From contig HG738137.1 in NCBI GenBank assembly GCA_000499405.2, forward strand, positions 20,918,603 to 20,982,602: a stretch of DNA of 64,000 nt. The letters are read 5' to 3'. The position numbers and the translations under genes were made by a program. This document shows, piece by piece, positions 50,601 through 61,542 of this stretch (position 1 is its first letter; each line of letters opens with the position of its first letter). The notes below the pieces were generated by a model. That model had not been told where the DNA came from, ran no database searches, and was given only the letters and a program-made list of their open reading frames with translations. The stretch comes from Onchocerca volvulus (Eukaryota > Nematoda > Chromadorea > Rhabditida > Onchocercidae).

Positions 50601-53600
50601 CTTAAACATCTGTTACATCCTTATCTTGAACATCTGGTAAAATTATTTTTTGTAAAGCATCTCTTAGATAAAGGATTTATCTCATTATGCAAATTAACAA
50701 CGTTTTCCCACATTGAGAGATAAATCCGTTATCTAATTTTTATTCATTTTAATAAGGATAATTATGCACATCTGTTTGCTAATCTATAACAAAAAAAATG
50801 TGTTTCTCATGCAACCCTATTCTACATAGCATGAGAAAACTGTAATCCACTTTTTTGTATTCTGCTGGTTAATAAAGCCACTCCCATTACCTAACAAATA
50901 TAAGCTTGTATCTCGCTTACAAGAGGATCACTGTCACCATTACGTTTGCACATCATCACATTTACGCTTCCCCTAATTTTTTCCCGTTGTGTACCAATAA
51001 AAGATTATTGCCATCCGGTGTCAGTCCAACACACTACAAATCCAATCACCAAACCTCACCGAATTCAACTTACTCGAGTCAACGCAAGCCAACGACTATC
51101 AACACTGGTCAAGATATTGGTGATAATATTGGCGCTTGCCGAACCTTTCAACAACTCAATTCAATCCAATTCAAAAAAAATTCACGACAGTTTTGCAACA
51201 AAATCATCTACAATTTAAAAACATTGTGTATTCCACTGAGCGTGCAGAAACGCGATCAATGAGTAGGGAACGTGAAAGACAAGAAGTTGTTAAATCTAGT
51301 TGATGTGAATAGAAATTTAAAAATTTTTGAGAACTATAAAAAAGCTGTTATTGTTTACATAGGTTCAAAGTGGTTCACAGTCTCCCGTTGAACGTAAATC
51401 GCGAAAATCGAAGAAAGGCAAGAAAAAGCGTCGGCGCCATAGTCCTTCATCAAGTTCACCCAATTCAGTTAATGAACACACTTCTGATGAATTAAGTGAA
51501 GGCGAACTTCGAAAAAAGATCCTAAAAAAACGAAAAGAAGTTTTGAAAGACATCGAAGAGGGTTAGTTTACTTGCAGATGATACTATTCTTGAAAGCATT
51601 ATAATTTTCATTATTTGATATTAGTTAAATTTGATTCAACAATGTGGAGTTTAAAATATGTTTTTATGTAAATATGACATATTCAATTACTCGCTTTTAG
51701 AATTCCTTTGCGAATTTTTTGTGCGTAATTGTAAAATTGGCTTTTAAGGTTTGAAGCCCGCAGTAAAACCAACTCTGGGAAAATGGGAAGAGCAAGAATC
51801 GGAAACAACACTGTTACAGAATACCACATTGAAGTTCGGTTTAGAAAGCACGGTAAATATTGCATTTTAATTTGCTTTCAATACCTATATAAACATTCTG
51901 TATTCAGCATTTCTTTCAGATTGATTACGATTTCCTCTTCTATGCTGCAATATATTTGAAACATATGAATAGTTTTAAAAGTTCATTTTTCCTACCTTTT
52001 TTTTTTCGATTTTTCTATGTGTGTAACTACTTTATTTCTATTTATAGGAGGATGTGCCAAAACGAGTTTTGCGTGATACAGGCCATCAGTTTCAGTCCTC
52101 AAAAAATGTAATTTCTCAAACAAATGTAGGCAAACTTGACGGAATTGGAATGGTAACTTATCTTTCTTCTTTTATCTGCTTTACTATCGTCTTTATCTTA
52201 AACTCCTTGATTTTTTACAAAACGCTTTGATATATTTTGCATATGTTATTACTAGTTATATATATCCTATAAATTGCGTGTTTTTTGTGTATTGTGGATG
52301 TTGCAATTGTATGAATTTTCATCCTCGAAAATATTTGGAGGTTACTGAAGAACATGAGTATTTTCATTTGATATTTTGATTTCCCGCGGATCATTTCAGC
52401 ATGCCACAATATCGCAAGCAGCAGGAATCGAAAATTCATTTTCATGCAAGAAAGGAGCCAAGGAATTAGGTAAACTTTCCGAGCATATGTGTTATGCATT
52501 TATTTTTAAAATAATTTTTTCCGGAAGTTTTTTTGTTGCTAGATTTAGTCATTAATAACTCTAATCAAATTTATCATAGGCATTTGAAGAGACATTTTTT
52601 ATGCAGGAAAACAGCTGGATATGTCGAAGAGCGAAATACCATCATCGGTTGCACTATTTACCAATGATATTGATTCCTTTTTGGGGAAGCGTGAACAGGC
52701 TGGTCCAGTAAATGATCTCAAAAACACACAGGTTCGTTTGCGTTTCTCTATGTTTTTTTTTTTTCTTCTTATTATGAATAAGTAATAATTTTTATAAAAC
52801 ACAAAATTTACTTGAGAAAAAAGATAACATGAACGAAAAATGAAATTGCAATGTTTTGCTTATCTATCCTAATAGTCATTGCTGAATTAAATTTATTGCA
52901 TTTTAAATTCAACCTGATTAAGCTCCTTATATTATCAGTGCTATCATATTCTAAATCATTGCAAACCATTAGAAGACCTGCAAAAATTTAAACAAATTAT
53001 GTTTGGAAGCATAGACATTAGAAGATGTTTAATGAGCTTTCTTTGGGAGAATCGACTCAAGGACAGCTTATGCGTTGATGTCAGAAACAAGTCTTTATGC
53101 AATGCAAAAAAAAGACCAACGAAATGCTAGCTAACATCACGCAAGTCTTATCTTCGCCACAGTGGAAAAATTTGGAAATCTTTTTCCTACGATACAATAA
53201 ATGCAACTCTTCAATTTCATGTAATAGAAGAAGATTTATGAGACATTATTAATTTACTGAGATAGTAGAAAATTTTTTATTCATTTCTCTTCGTCGATTC
53301 AACAATTTTGAATTAAATGCTTTGGTTTAATCTCTGTAAAAGAAAAAAAAAAAAGCAGTAATTGATTTATTGAAAAAAATGGATTTTTTGACCGATTGTC
53401 GAGCTGATCAATGATATCAGTGGAAAATGGAATGATCTCTTGTCATTCGAATTTTTTTACTGTCCTGCTCATTGCTTTGCGATACAAATTATAGAAAATT
53501 TGCAAATATAAATAGCGATCAATTCAGTCGTTATGTTAACGGTTGAATTGTTCACTACTGAACTTCAGGAAATAATGATGACACTAATCATAAACAACTT

Positions 53601-55167
53601 CTTAATTGAAGGCGATGTTGTAAGGACTAAATATATAGCTAGCCAAAAAATTGGATTTTAAATGAAAATCACATGACAAAAGCAAAATAGTACGTCATTA
53701 AGTATGCGTTGGGCCACTGAGCAGATGAATGGCCTCAGTTAAAAATCAGCAACTATGAACTTAGAATATTTGGTTGTTAATGAGAGATTTTATTTATAAT
53801 GCTGTAAGTTTCTAAGAAGTTGCCAACTAATATTCTCACTTTTACAATACACCTTTAAAAGGTATAAGTCCAGGAAATTCTGCTGAAGTTTGTATGCAAA
53901 ATATTGTCCATAAAATCATTTTGGAAGCACGATACTGATGATAGGAATATTTTGTGTTGTGTTTTTTCAGACCAATGTATTTGGCACAGCTCGTGGACAG
54001 CAGTTGGTTTCATTTTTTGATGATGCCAATGATGCGTTGCAACCCCCGCAAGGAAGTGAGTATTTAAGTAGTTGTTGATTTTAGGTAAGAAAACTTGTGA
54101 AATTTTCAATATATTCTGAATGATCTTACTTGGACTACTTAAAAATCCAAGGATTATGTATTTTCTTTCTAAACCAGACTTGGCGATTTAAAAATAGCAA
54201 TGTGGCCTTTTAAGTAACAGTGTCCTTCTAAGAGATATTGTTTACATTCAGTTAATGATAAATTTTATTGGTTTGGATAATGTATTTTTAGTCGACAAAA
54301 TATTAAATGAATTATGCATCGAGAAGTCCATTGCATAGTTATCGAAATTTTAATTTCGCAACACTTCGTCTTCATTAATGATTATCTATCGTTACTTTTA
54401 AATTACTGGAGGTATATAGGAAAAAACTGTAACATTCTTTTAGTTTCACTTTAGAAGCTAGGCTGATCTTTTCCATCTAGTTACTCTCATGAAATTTATC
54501 ATATGTTCTCAGCCCCTTAGGAACTACATATTTTAAAATATTCTGGCATTTTTATGTATACTATTACAATCTAAATTAGACTTTCCATCTTGATATCTTA
54601 AGAAAAAGTGATGAACTACTTATATGATATATTTTAAGCGCTGCGACTAAGCTCGCTAACACTCCAGCTGAATGCAGAAACAGAACGAGAACGAAAACTT
54701 GCTCGTTTACCACCAGAAATTCTTACAAAATACACAACGAAGAAAAAACAACTTGAAGCGGTTATCTTCTTTACAACATTAATTCTATTTTCTGCTTTAT
54801 GAAGTTTTTTTTTTAAATAGAAGTTGAAATAGTACATTTCGATTAGTTGTATTTCTTGTTTTAAATTTTAGTTTCCCTTATACTTTGTTGGAAGAAGTTT
54901 TTGCTCTATTAATGGTTTTTATACATTGAATAACATTATTTGTGTGGAAGTAATTCATTTATAATTTCGGAAGCTTCATATTTATAGACATTCAAAGCAG
55001 ATCGTGAAACATTTGGTTTTGTTACAAAAATGCTAGTCGAAAAAGATCCAGGTCTGGAAGATCGTCTTTGGTTAGCACTTGCTGAAGCAATCAAAGATAT
55101 GGAAGAAGCATTCATGCGAAAAATGGACCAATATCTTGATCAGTTAATTATGTTCATTTCTATGTGA
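47697..55167 (+). CDS. RRM protein with Ser/Arg-rich middle and periphilin-like C-terminus
   Basis: Fifteen exons: 47697-47818, 48577-48702, 48822-48910, 49007-49094, 49362-49448, 49625-49808, 50088-50180, 51363-51561, 51749-51852, 52048-52152, 52400-52469, 52607-52731, 53971-54055, 54639-54760, 54988-55167; 1779 nt, 592 aa. Residues 24-95 look like an RNA-recognition motif, with RNP2-like VFIRGL and a degenerate RNP1 (LFVAVRFE). The middle is Ser/Arg-, Pro- and Lys-rich (PPLPPLPPPP; KSKKGKKKRRRHSPSSSS), suggesting a nuclear RNA-binding protein. The last about 60 residues (ETFGFVTKMLVEKDPGLEDR, then ALAEAIKDMEEAF) resemble the C-terminal helical domain of periphilin-1, which has ETFG-V-LIEKDPSLE followed by an amphipathic helix. 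In human periphilin that region binds TASOR in the HUSH silencing complex. RNA binding is inferred from the domain; a HUSH-like role is speculative. AATAAA at about 55485. Confidence 0.82.
48184..48624 (-). CDS. Antisense open frame nested in intron 1 of the RRM gene
   Basis: An uninterrupted frame of 146 codons on the minus strand, unusually long for this AT-rich DNA. It overlaps exon 2 of the RRM gene at its 5' end, and the rest lies in intron 1. The second half has mixed composition (HMVTAPAQGVFLHKQNSA, FRLIVPKRMEVIHTS) and includes KTVRFG, which fits the RVxF-type docking motif of protein phosphatase 1 ligands. No signal peptide, membrane segment or recognised domain was seen. It could be a single-exon nested gene, one exon of a larger gene, or chance. 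Confidence 0.3.
   Translation of the reverse strand: MIKSNEQGPTWSSKKSLKITGIKNSCSRINIQINKNLNIKKFEKTLARQKILASICFTYLSPNRQCNKSNNQENKRYIFANSLLKGKHMVTAPAQGVFLHKQNSAKTVRFGENVAVCMIIIHSNEPQDFRLIVPKRMEVIHTSISR
50664..50736. repeat. Short inverted repeat in intron 7 of the RRM gene
   Basis: TTAGATAAAGGATTTATCTC (50664-50683) pairs with GAGATAAATCCGTTATCTAA (50717-50736) at 19 of 20 positions around a 33-nt loop. The following about 500 bp is less AT-rich than the rest of the intron and carries overlapping open frames in two phases. Together they may be an inserted element. Confidence 0.7.
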
Positions 55168-55947
55168 TGACGGATAATTAACATTTTAATTATAAGTTAG
55201 AGGCAGGAAGTACCATTGATTTATGTATTTCGAATCGAATTTCCGGCAAATTTTGCTAAATGGCAGGAAGCACCATTTATCTTTTCAGCGATTCCTAATT
55301 TGTGGTATCTGTTATTTAAATAAATCTCGTCTTATTTTTTTTTATCTAAGTAATTTAAAACTTCTTTTTGTATTATTATCTGATATTCATCAATATTCTA
55401 CATTTATTTGTAATCTTGGATATTAGTCTTCGAATTTCTTTCTATTTCAGAATTCTTCATTTATTCTGAAACATAATTGCCAATAATAAATTATGAAAAA
55501 TAAATCACTTTTCAGTGTACTGATGCTCCATCTTTAACTTTTCTGCTTAAAATTATCTCGAAATTGAACTTAAAATTTTTTTGGTCAATAATGGTGTCCG
55601 TATTATTGCTTGTGTTTATCGTATAAATTTTTTATGCGTTTTGATAACACTTTCATTCCAATTGTTTTCATTTATTATAAACTACTTCTAATAACAAAGA
55701 ATGTCATTAGTTCTGTTTGGGTGGATGTATTCATCATAGCGTTAAAATTTGAATTTCTTTGTTTCGAATTCCATATTCTGTTTGCTTTGCTTTTTCGTCT
55801 ATTACAATTAATTTATAGATACAAAGTATGTTTTTAAGATTTAAAAGACGAGAATTATGAACTGTGAAAAACTTTATATGCAATAGTTTCTTGCACTGAA
55901 CAATTTAATAACCTGAAGTTTTGTGAATATGAAAAATAAATGTGCAG
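55168..55947. other. Spacer after the RRM gene
   Basis: Contains candidate poly(A) signals (AATAAA at about 55485 and 55499) and AT-rich sequence. The open frames at 55223-55426 and 55610-55837 are Phe/Leu/Ile-rich readings of T-rich DNA with no splice context. Confidence 0.45.
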
Positions 55948-55955
55948 GATTGTCG

Positions 55956-57274
55956 ATGAAGATCACTCATTTTGGAAAACGAGAGGACGGTAATTTCTTT
56001 ATTTTCAGATCAGATGATTTCAAATGTTTTCGTTTTTTATTAGATGTTTGCTGTTATAAATTGAGGCAAAATTAGTAAAGTGCAGTAAAAATTGCAAATA
56101 GATTAGTAAAATATTGGTATTAAGGTTATGCGAAGTAATAAATATAATCAGTATCTGAGGTAAAAGATGCGGTAAATTTATGGTATCATGACTCATGACT
56201 TTCTGTTATCGAAAACAAATCTCACTGAATGAACGAAGGAATTCTTGTTTGTTCTATTTCACATTAATTTTTGCAGAAAAAAAAGAGATCGGGGCATTAT
56301 TTGATAAATACTGCGTATTGTTTATGAGAAGATTTGAACAGCAAGAAATCGGTGTCGTGGTTTGTTTTAGAATATGTTTTTTGTTTTCCTTTTTAGCAGT
56401 TTATTATGTTTTATAATATTTCATCAAAAAAGAAATCATTGTTAAACAAAAAAAGAAGCAATTGATAAAAACTTGCATTTGAAGCTAAATGTAAATTTCA
56501 TTTAATGCAGTTCGTTATAAACAAAAAAATATTTAAGATGTTTAGTTTAGACTGTTGGTGATTTATTTGCGATCGCAATCAAATATGGATTCAAGGAAAC
56601 GAGTTTTCGACATTTCAAAGAAATTGCTGCTCGTTGGATGTGTAGAAGGCTAGAAGTTATAATGCGCAATAAAGGACTATATGGACTACCTCATAATCTC
56701 AGTCTTGTAAATATGTGAGGTTTTCGATGGATTAATGTCAGAGTACCACTGATTTCAAAATTTGAGATTAAACTATGCATTTTTATCCAATATTAAAAAT
56801 AATCTCACTTTGTCAGATTTTTTCCTGTGAGCATTTATATTAAAATTGTTGTTTGTTAAAAAGCGCCTTATTCGAAAAAAATTATTGGAGAATCCAATCT
56901 GAATATTTTAAGAGGAAGATAGAAAAAATGTATTGAGAGCGTAATTAAAATGCTGTATAACTATTTTTGGATGCTTTAAGGAAGCTAAGAAAAGCATTTA
57001 AAACACCAATAGATTATTGATCTGGTAGAGAGAAAAAGAGAACGATTTGATGACTAATATCATAAGTTGGAGATGTATGCATAGCTTTCTCTATCACGTA
57101 GTCGTACCTAAATCTTAACATCAGTCTTGCGTGAATTACTAGATCGCCCTAATAATTTTGAAAAAGAAGATAGTATATTCTTTCTCAGATTTATTTATAG
57201 CCTTTTCTATATTTGTTTTGTTTTTCTTTTCTTTTTAGATTCATGTCGCAAAATCAGATAATGGTCCGATTTGA
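55956..57274 (+). CDS. Possible 102-aa protein of unknown function, overlapping TAF1A
   Basis: Four exons join with consistent phases: 55956-55989, 56277-56359, 56551-56706 and 57239-57274; 306 coding nt plus stop. The start follows an acceptor GTGCAG by 8 nt. The product has mixed, globular-looking composition: IGALFDKYCVLFMRRFEQQE, VGDLFAIAIKYGFKETSFRH, then FKEIAARWMCRRLEVIMRN. I do not recognise a family. The third exon has a second donor 8 nt further on (GTGAGG at 56715). With that donor the frame runs on without a stop into the TAF1A frame, giving a 541-aa fusion instead. So this is either a separate small gene upstream of TAF1A, an N-terminal extension of TAF1A, or both by alternative splicing. 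Confidence 0.55.
57213..57242 (+). promoter_or_regulatory. Strong 3' splice acceptor shared by two reading frames
   Basis: A long pyrimidine run (TTTTCTTTTCTTTTTAG, AG at 57237-57238) is followed by ATTC and an ATG at 57243 that opens the TAF1A frame. It is also the acceptor for the last exon of the 102-aa model. Position and strength fit either cis-splicing or trans-splicing. Confidence 0.55.
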
Positions 57275-60200
57275 TTCATATCATAAAAGTCGAATAGTAA
57301 CAACAGCTCTGCGTTTATATAACGAATGTCTTATTAGAAGTTTTAGAAATGTTTCCATTTTTAGATTCGTAGAAATAGATGATCTGGAATGTTCTCTTGA
57401 TTATGCGAAATGGTTGGAAGAATTCATGACTCCTTTTTTTCGGTTGGTTCAATATTTCACTTATGGTACTATTTATTTCTGAAAACTGGAAATATGGGAT
57501 TTACTCATTCTTTTGTCTTGATTTTTGCATTCTGATGCAGTCTTCAGTTACATTTAGTAGTTTGATTGCCAAAAATATGACTTTTTTTTTGTTTTATTTT
57601 CTGTGAATGCAGCATCTTTTTAGTATTTATAGCTGACAGTATCGATTATCTGAATGATGAATATATTATTGACGTGCTATGCTATCTTGTTTTTACACTT
57701 TTGATGAACAATGAATAGATTTTTAGGAAAGATTCGTATTAAAGAGTAGAATTTATATGGCTCCAAAATTCTAATTCAGTTTGAAAACAGGAGAAACTTC
57801 AATATTTATTTTCTCAACTACGATATTCCAAGAAATTGAATATTCTTAGTTACTTAATAAATATAGAGAATCACTGGAATGCATGAACTAGTCTATAACG
57901 CGAACTAAAAGTTCTCAGTGGCTGAATTGCCATGATTTGCTGATGTATTCTGTACTATTTTCATATTTGTTTCAAGTATCTTGCCATTTTTCTTAAATCA
58001 TTGTTTACAAAAAGAAAATAAAAGAGAAATACATCCGATTACTCCATATCTATATTCTATATAAATTAAAATGTAAATACGATCTGTTACCCCGAACGGA
58101 TCTCCGGAAGTTCTCCACCGATTCTTTTCAAATTTTGACACAACCCTGTACCCCAATAGTTCATTATTTTTATATAGACATGTCTATTTTTTTTCTAACG
58201 TGTCACGTCCGTGACAACTAAAAGTAAGTGATGAGGCGAGGTTTTGTTGACTTCGCCTTCCTTTTTTTTTCCTCATTCTCCTTTTTCCCATCTCTATCTC
58301 TCTCTTTCTTTTCCTGTATAATAATAGTAATAATAATAAATAATAGGAAATAGTAATAAATATTAATAAATAATAATATTCGAATGCAAAGTTGTGTCAA
58401 GATTTTAAAGCAATAGGTAAGGATTTTCCGATGTCAAAGATTTCGAATTAATATAGATAAGATGCATGTTTAAGAGCTTTCGAAGATTGGAAGATTTTGA
58501 ACAAACGAACATTGACATTTTTATTTATATAGATTAGCTGGAACCGGATACGCAAAACGTGGCTGGCCTCCATAAACTAGCTAGATTGGCCACGCGGCGC
58601 GTGGCTGATCCAGCTAGTTGTTAATAATATATCCATATTATTCGTTTTCGCGTTTTTTTTCATAAAGTATTTCTTTATACAGCGAGAAAGATGGCATTTA
58701 TCGCGAAGTACGCCAGCATGATTTCAAGCAACGAATTATACTAATTCGAGAGGCAGTACTAAATCAAGATTGGTCGCAAGTTGGCGCTTTTTTAGGTTAT
58801 CGATTTTTGTTGAAATTTTATCTTTCAAAGGAGCAAAATTTTGTTATTTATTTCTATTTCAAAACAAATACTTTTTTGAATGATACATTATTTGATTTTT
58901 CGTTCAATTGTGAGTAGATTTTTTCTTTTAAAATGATGAAGGACTATTTTGAAATCTTTTTAAGAAATGAAGTCTTTTAATCACTGTGTATTTAATTATT
59001 TTTCACTCTTAGCGTTATTATAATTCTTGTTCTAAATAAGTTTAAAGCTACCAAATAAATCTTATGTTGTCACATTCTTAACTGACGATTTAAATCCAAC
59101 CTTTTTTTGTTTTTAGGTCACTTGCCTTCCTTTCGACAAAATTTGAGAGATGTCCCCGAAACATTCCGTAAACAGCTCGGTGGTAATTTGGATAAAACAT
59201 GCCGAATGTTATTTCCATATGCTTCAACAATATTTCGAGCCGGTGTTGAGCGTTTTATGCAATACGATATTCCACGTGATATGATAACTAAATCGGCAGC
59301 AGAATTAATGCTTGTACTGATTGCCGCTGATCGAAAATACTCTGTGAGTTTTTTTATAATATAGTTTTCTTATCCGTATTATATTTGCCTATATCTATAT
59401 TCCGCACCATATATGTAATACTTTTCCATAGTCATAGAAAATGAAGAAAGGGAATTAAAAGAACTAAGCACAGAAATTCAATCTATTTAATTATTTAATT
59501 CAACGAAATGCGGCCTATTAATTAATGATTTCAGAACTTAGCTTTTGATGTTGAGAATAATTCACTGCTTTATATTACGGAGTTGCTTATATATGCTATC
59601 GTAAATGGCCAGAAACAGGAAATGCAAGATTTGATCACTGTAATTTCATCTTTACCATCCGTTGCTCAAAAATACAAGGTTTTATTTCAGATACTTAATC
59701 AAGTTTTCATCATATGATTTTGCTGAAATAGTAGGCTGGTTTATTAGCGTATCGGTAAATTTTGTCACATAACTTTTAGTTCAAATTTGCAGTAGTCTCA
59801 TTTATCAAGATTTTAGTATATTACCATTCTTCGAGCTTACAAAGTATTGTCTCGTTATGAACACTGGCGTTTAGGAGGAGAAGATAATGTGGTGCGAAGC
59901 AGTTCATTTGATCTACATGATGAAATCATTGCAGCTCTGCTGGTAAAATTATGAATTCTCTTTCGAATTATTTTCAATCTAGATCAACAAATGAAGTTAT
60001 ACAATAAATGAATTCGTAATGCGGTCATGTTATAATTTAATTACTAGTTGTTTCACAGATAATAATATTGTGTCACAATTTTATTGGCTTAATTACTTAG
60101 TATAAGAAAGTATAAATCAATAATCGTATTAAAATAATTACAGTTTCATTTGAAAAAAAAAAAGAAAGAATATAGTTCAAGTTATACTAACTTATATTAA

Positions 60201-61542
60201 GCTTAATTTTATGTGCAAATTAGGTTGTTATTGTCTTAATTCTTTGAGTAGATTGCCTCATAAATCAGTAGATAAAACAACTAAATTTTCGGTCAAGATA
60301 TGATCAGCAAAAATCTTATCTGTATATTTATTGATTTGAGGGAAATATATGGCGAGTTAAAGGATTATCACATGCTAATAAGTAATGAGTAAATAATATA
60401 AAGTTCTGCGTAAGTTGTATTTTAACTTTGTTTATTTGTTTTTCTTTTCCAGTAACTTAGTTGCATCAAAGGAAAACAAGGCTTCTGTTTTTCGTTTTTT
60501 TCTAAGTGAGATTATCTATGATTTTTGGAATTAATTATCATTTCAGGATGTTGAATCTGGACAAGAGAGTATTTTCATTTATATAGCGGTGCATTACTTG
60601 CATTCTATTGGGAAAGTTGATATATTAATGAATGCTTTAGAGGAATGCTGTCATAAAACACCTTGCATGATTGTTGATTGTTATCGTGCTTTATTATTAA
60701 ATGATATGGCTGATAAAGCCAATTTGTTACTTGATGCCGTAAGCTTTGTTTTTTTTTCTCTCTCTGTTATACTGTCTTTTAACCCCATATCAATAAAAGC
60801 GATATTTTCTTCTAATTTAACTCTGTAAGTTTTTAAATAAATTCCAAAAGCGGATTACCTTACTTTTAAAAGAAACAAGAAAATTTTACTGTATTAAGCC
60901 CTTATACATAAATATTGATGAAATAGCTGTTGAGTGTTTTGCTTCAGGTTTTGCCGCAGTGCAGCATTTTCTCGCATCCAATTTTATTGGATTGGTTAAA
61001 GCCGCGACTTCTGAATCCTCATGACTATGACATTCCGGGAGAAATGTTAAGGCACATTTGCAAGATTTTATTCGTTTTTCTGGATTATGGAATAAATAGG
61101 TTTGTATATTTTAAAAATGATCATGGTTATGATTAACTTAATCCATCTGTGTAGTTCAGTAGGTCCAGCAGTATTATTTTTTGATTAGAAGATTACTTCA
61201 TTTAAATTCATCGCTAATTTGCTAAATTGCATGTTAGCTAATTTTTATCTGCAAGCAATGCCTTCTTTGTTGACATCGCTTATCGCAAGTGGGTCCCAGA
61301 TCTTTTTTTTTTTTTTTTTTATTTTGTAGAACAGGGAAATTTCATTGAGATTTAGGAGGAATGATTGTGCTTGGATGTTTTTATGGGCAGCGGTGCAACA
61401 CGTGCAAGATGATAACCTACTGCGCTTGCAATGGGACTCGAGAAAATCATGGTGGCCAAAATTCCATTGTACTGAGTTATCTGAAGGAGGAGCCGACTGC
61501 AGGCATCGAGTTTTCATGACACTCTATAATTTGAATATGTAG
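57243..61542 (+). CDS. TAF1A homologue (RNA polymerase I SL1/TIF-IB subunit)
   Basis: TAF1A is a TBP-associated factor of the Pol I selectivity factor, needed for rRNA gene promoters in the nucleolus. Eight exons: 57243-57442, 58683-58795, 59117-59343, 59535-59678, 59817-59942, 60547-60738, 60948-61099, 61356-61542; 1341 nt, 446 aa, against about 450 aa in human. Similarity is seen in YAKWLEEF near the N-terminus, LIREAVLNQDWSQVGAFL (compare the EALLKHQWQQAAEYM region), ITILRAYKVLSRYEHW, LFVFLDYGINR, and the most diagnostic block RLQWDSRKSWWPKFH near the C-terminus, matching the NSRKNWWPGFHF block of human TAF1A. The protein is otherwise helical, as expected for TPR-like folds. The C-terminus is shorter than in human, which ends in a basic tail. 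The start is uncertain: ATG 57243 follows a strong acceptor, but an extended N-terminus through the upstream exons is possible. Confidence 0.87.
58049..58617 (+). mobile_element. Non-autonomous Helitron-like element in TAF1A intron 1
   Basis: The right end has the Helitron 3' signature: a GC-rich hairpin GCCACGC-GGC-GCGTGGC (58589-58605), 8 nt, then CTAG (58614-58617) followed by T. The left end candidate is TC at 58049 (TCTATATTCTATATAAAT) preceded by A, consistent with A^T insertion. It is followed by a CCGATTCTTTTCAAATTTT block like that near many Helitron 5' ends. Inside, on the opposite strand, is a second module with CTAA (58547-58544) directly joined to TCTATATAAAT (from 58543), running to about 58387. 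No terminal inverted repeats or coding sequence for Rep/helicase were seen. The TC end is a guess. Confidence 0.5.
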
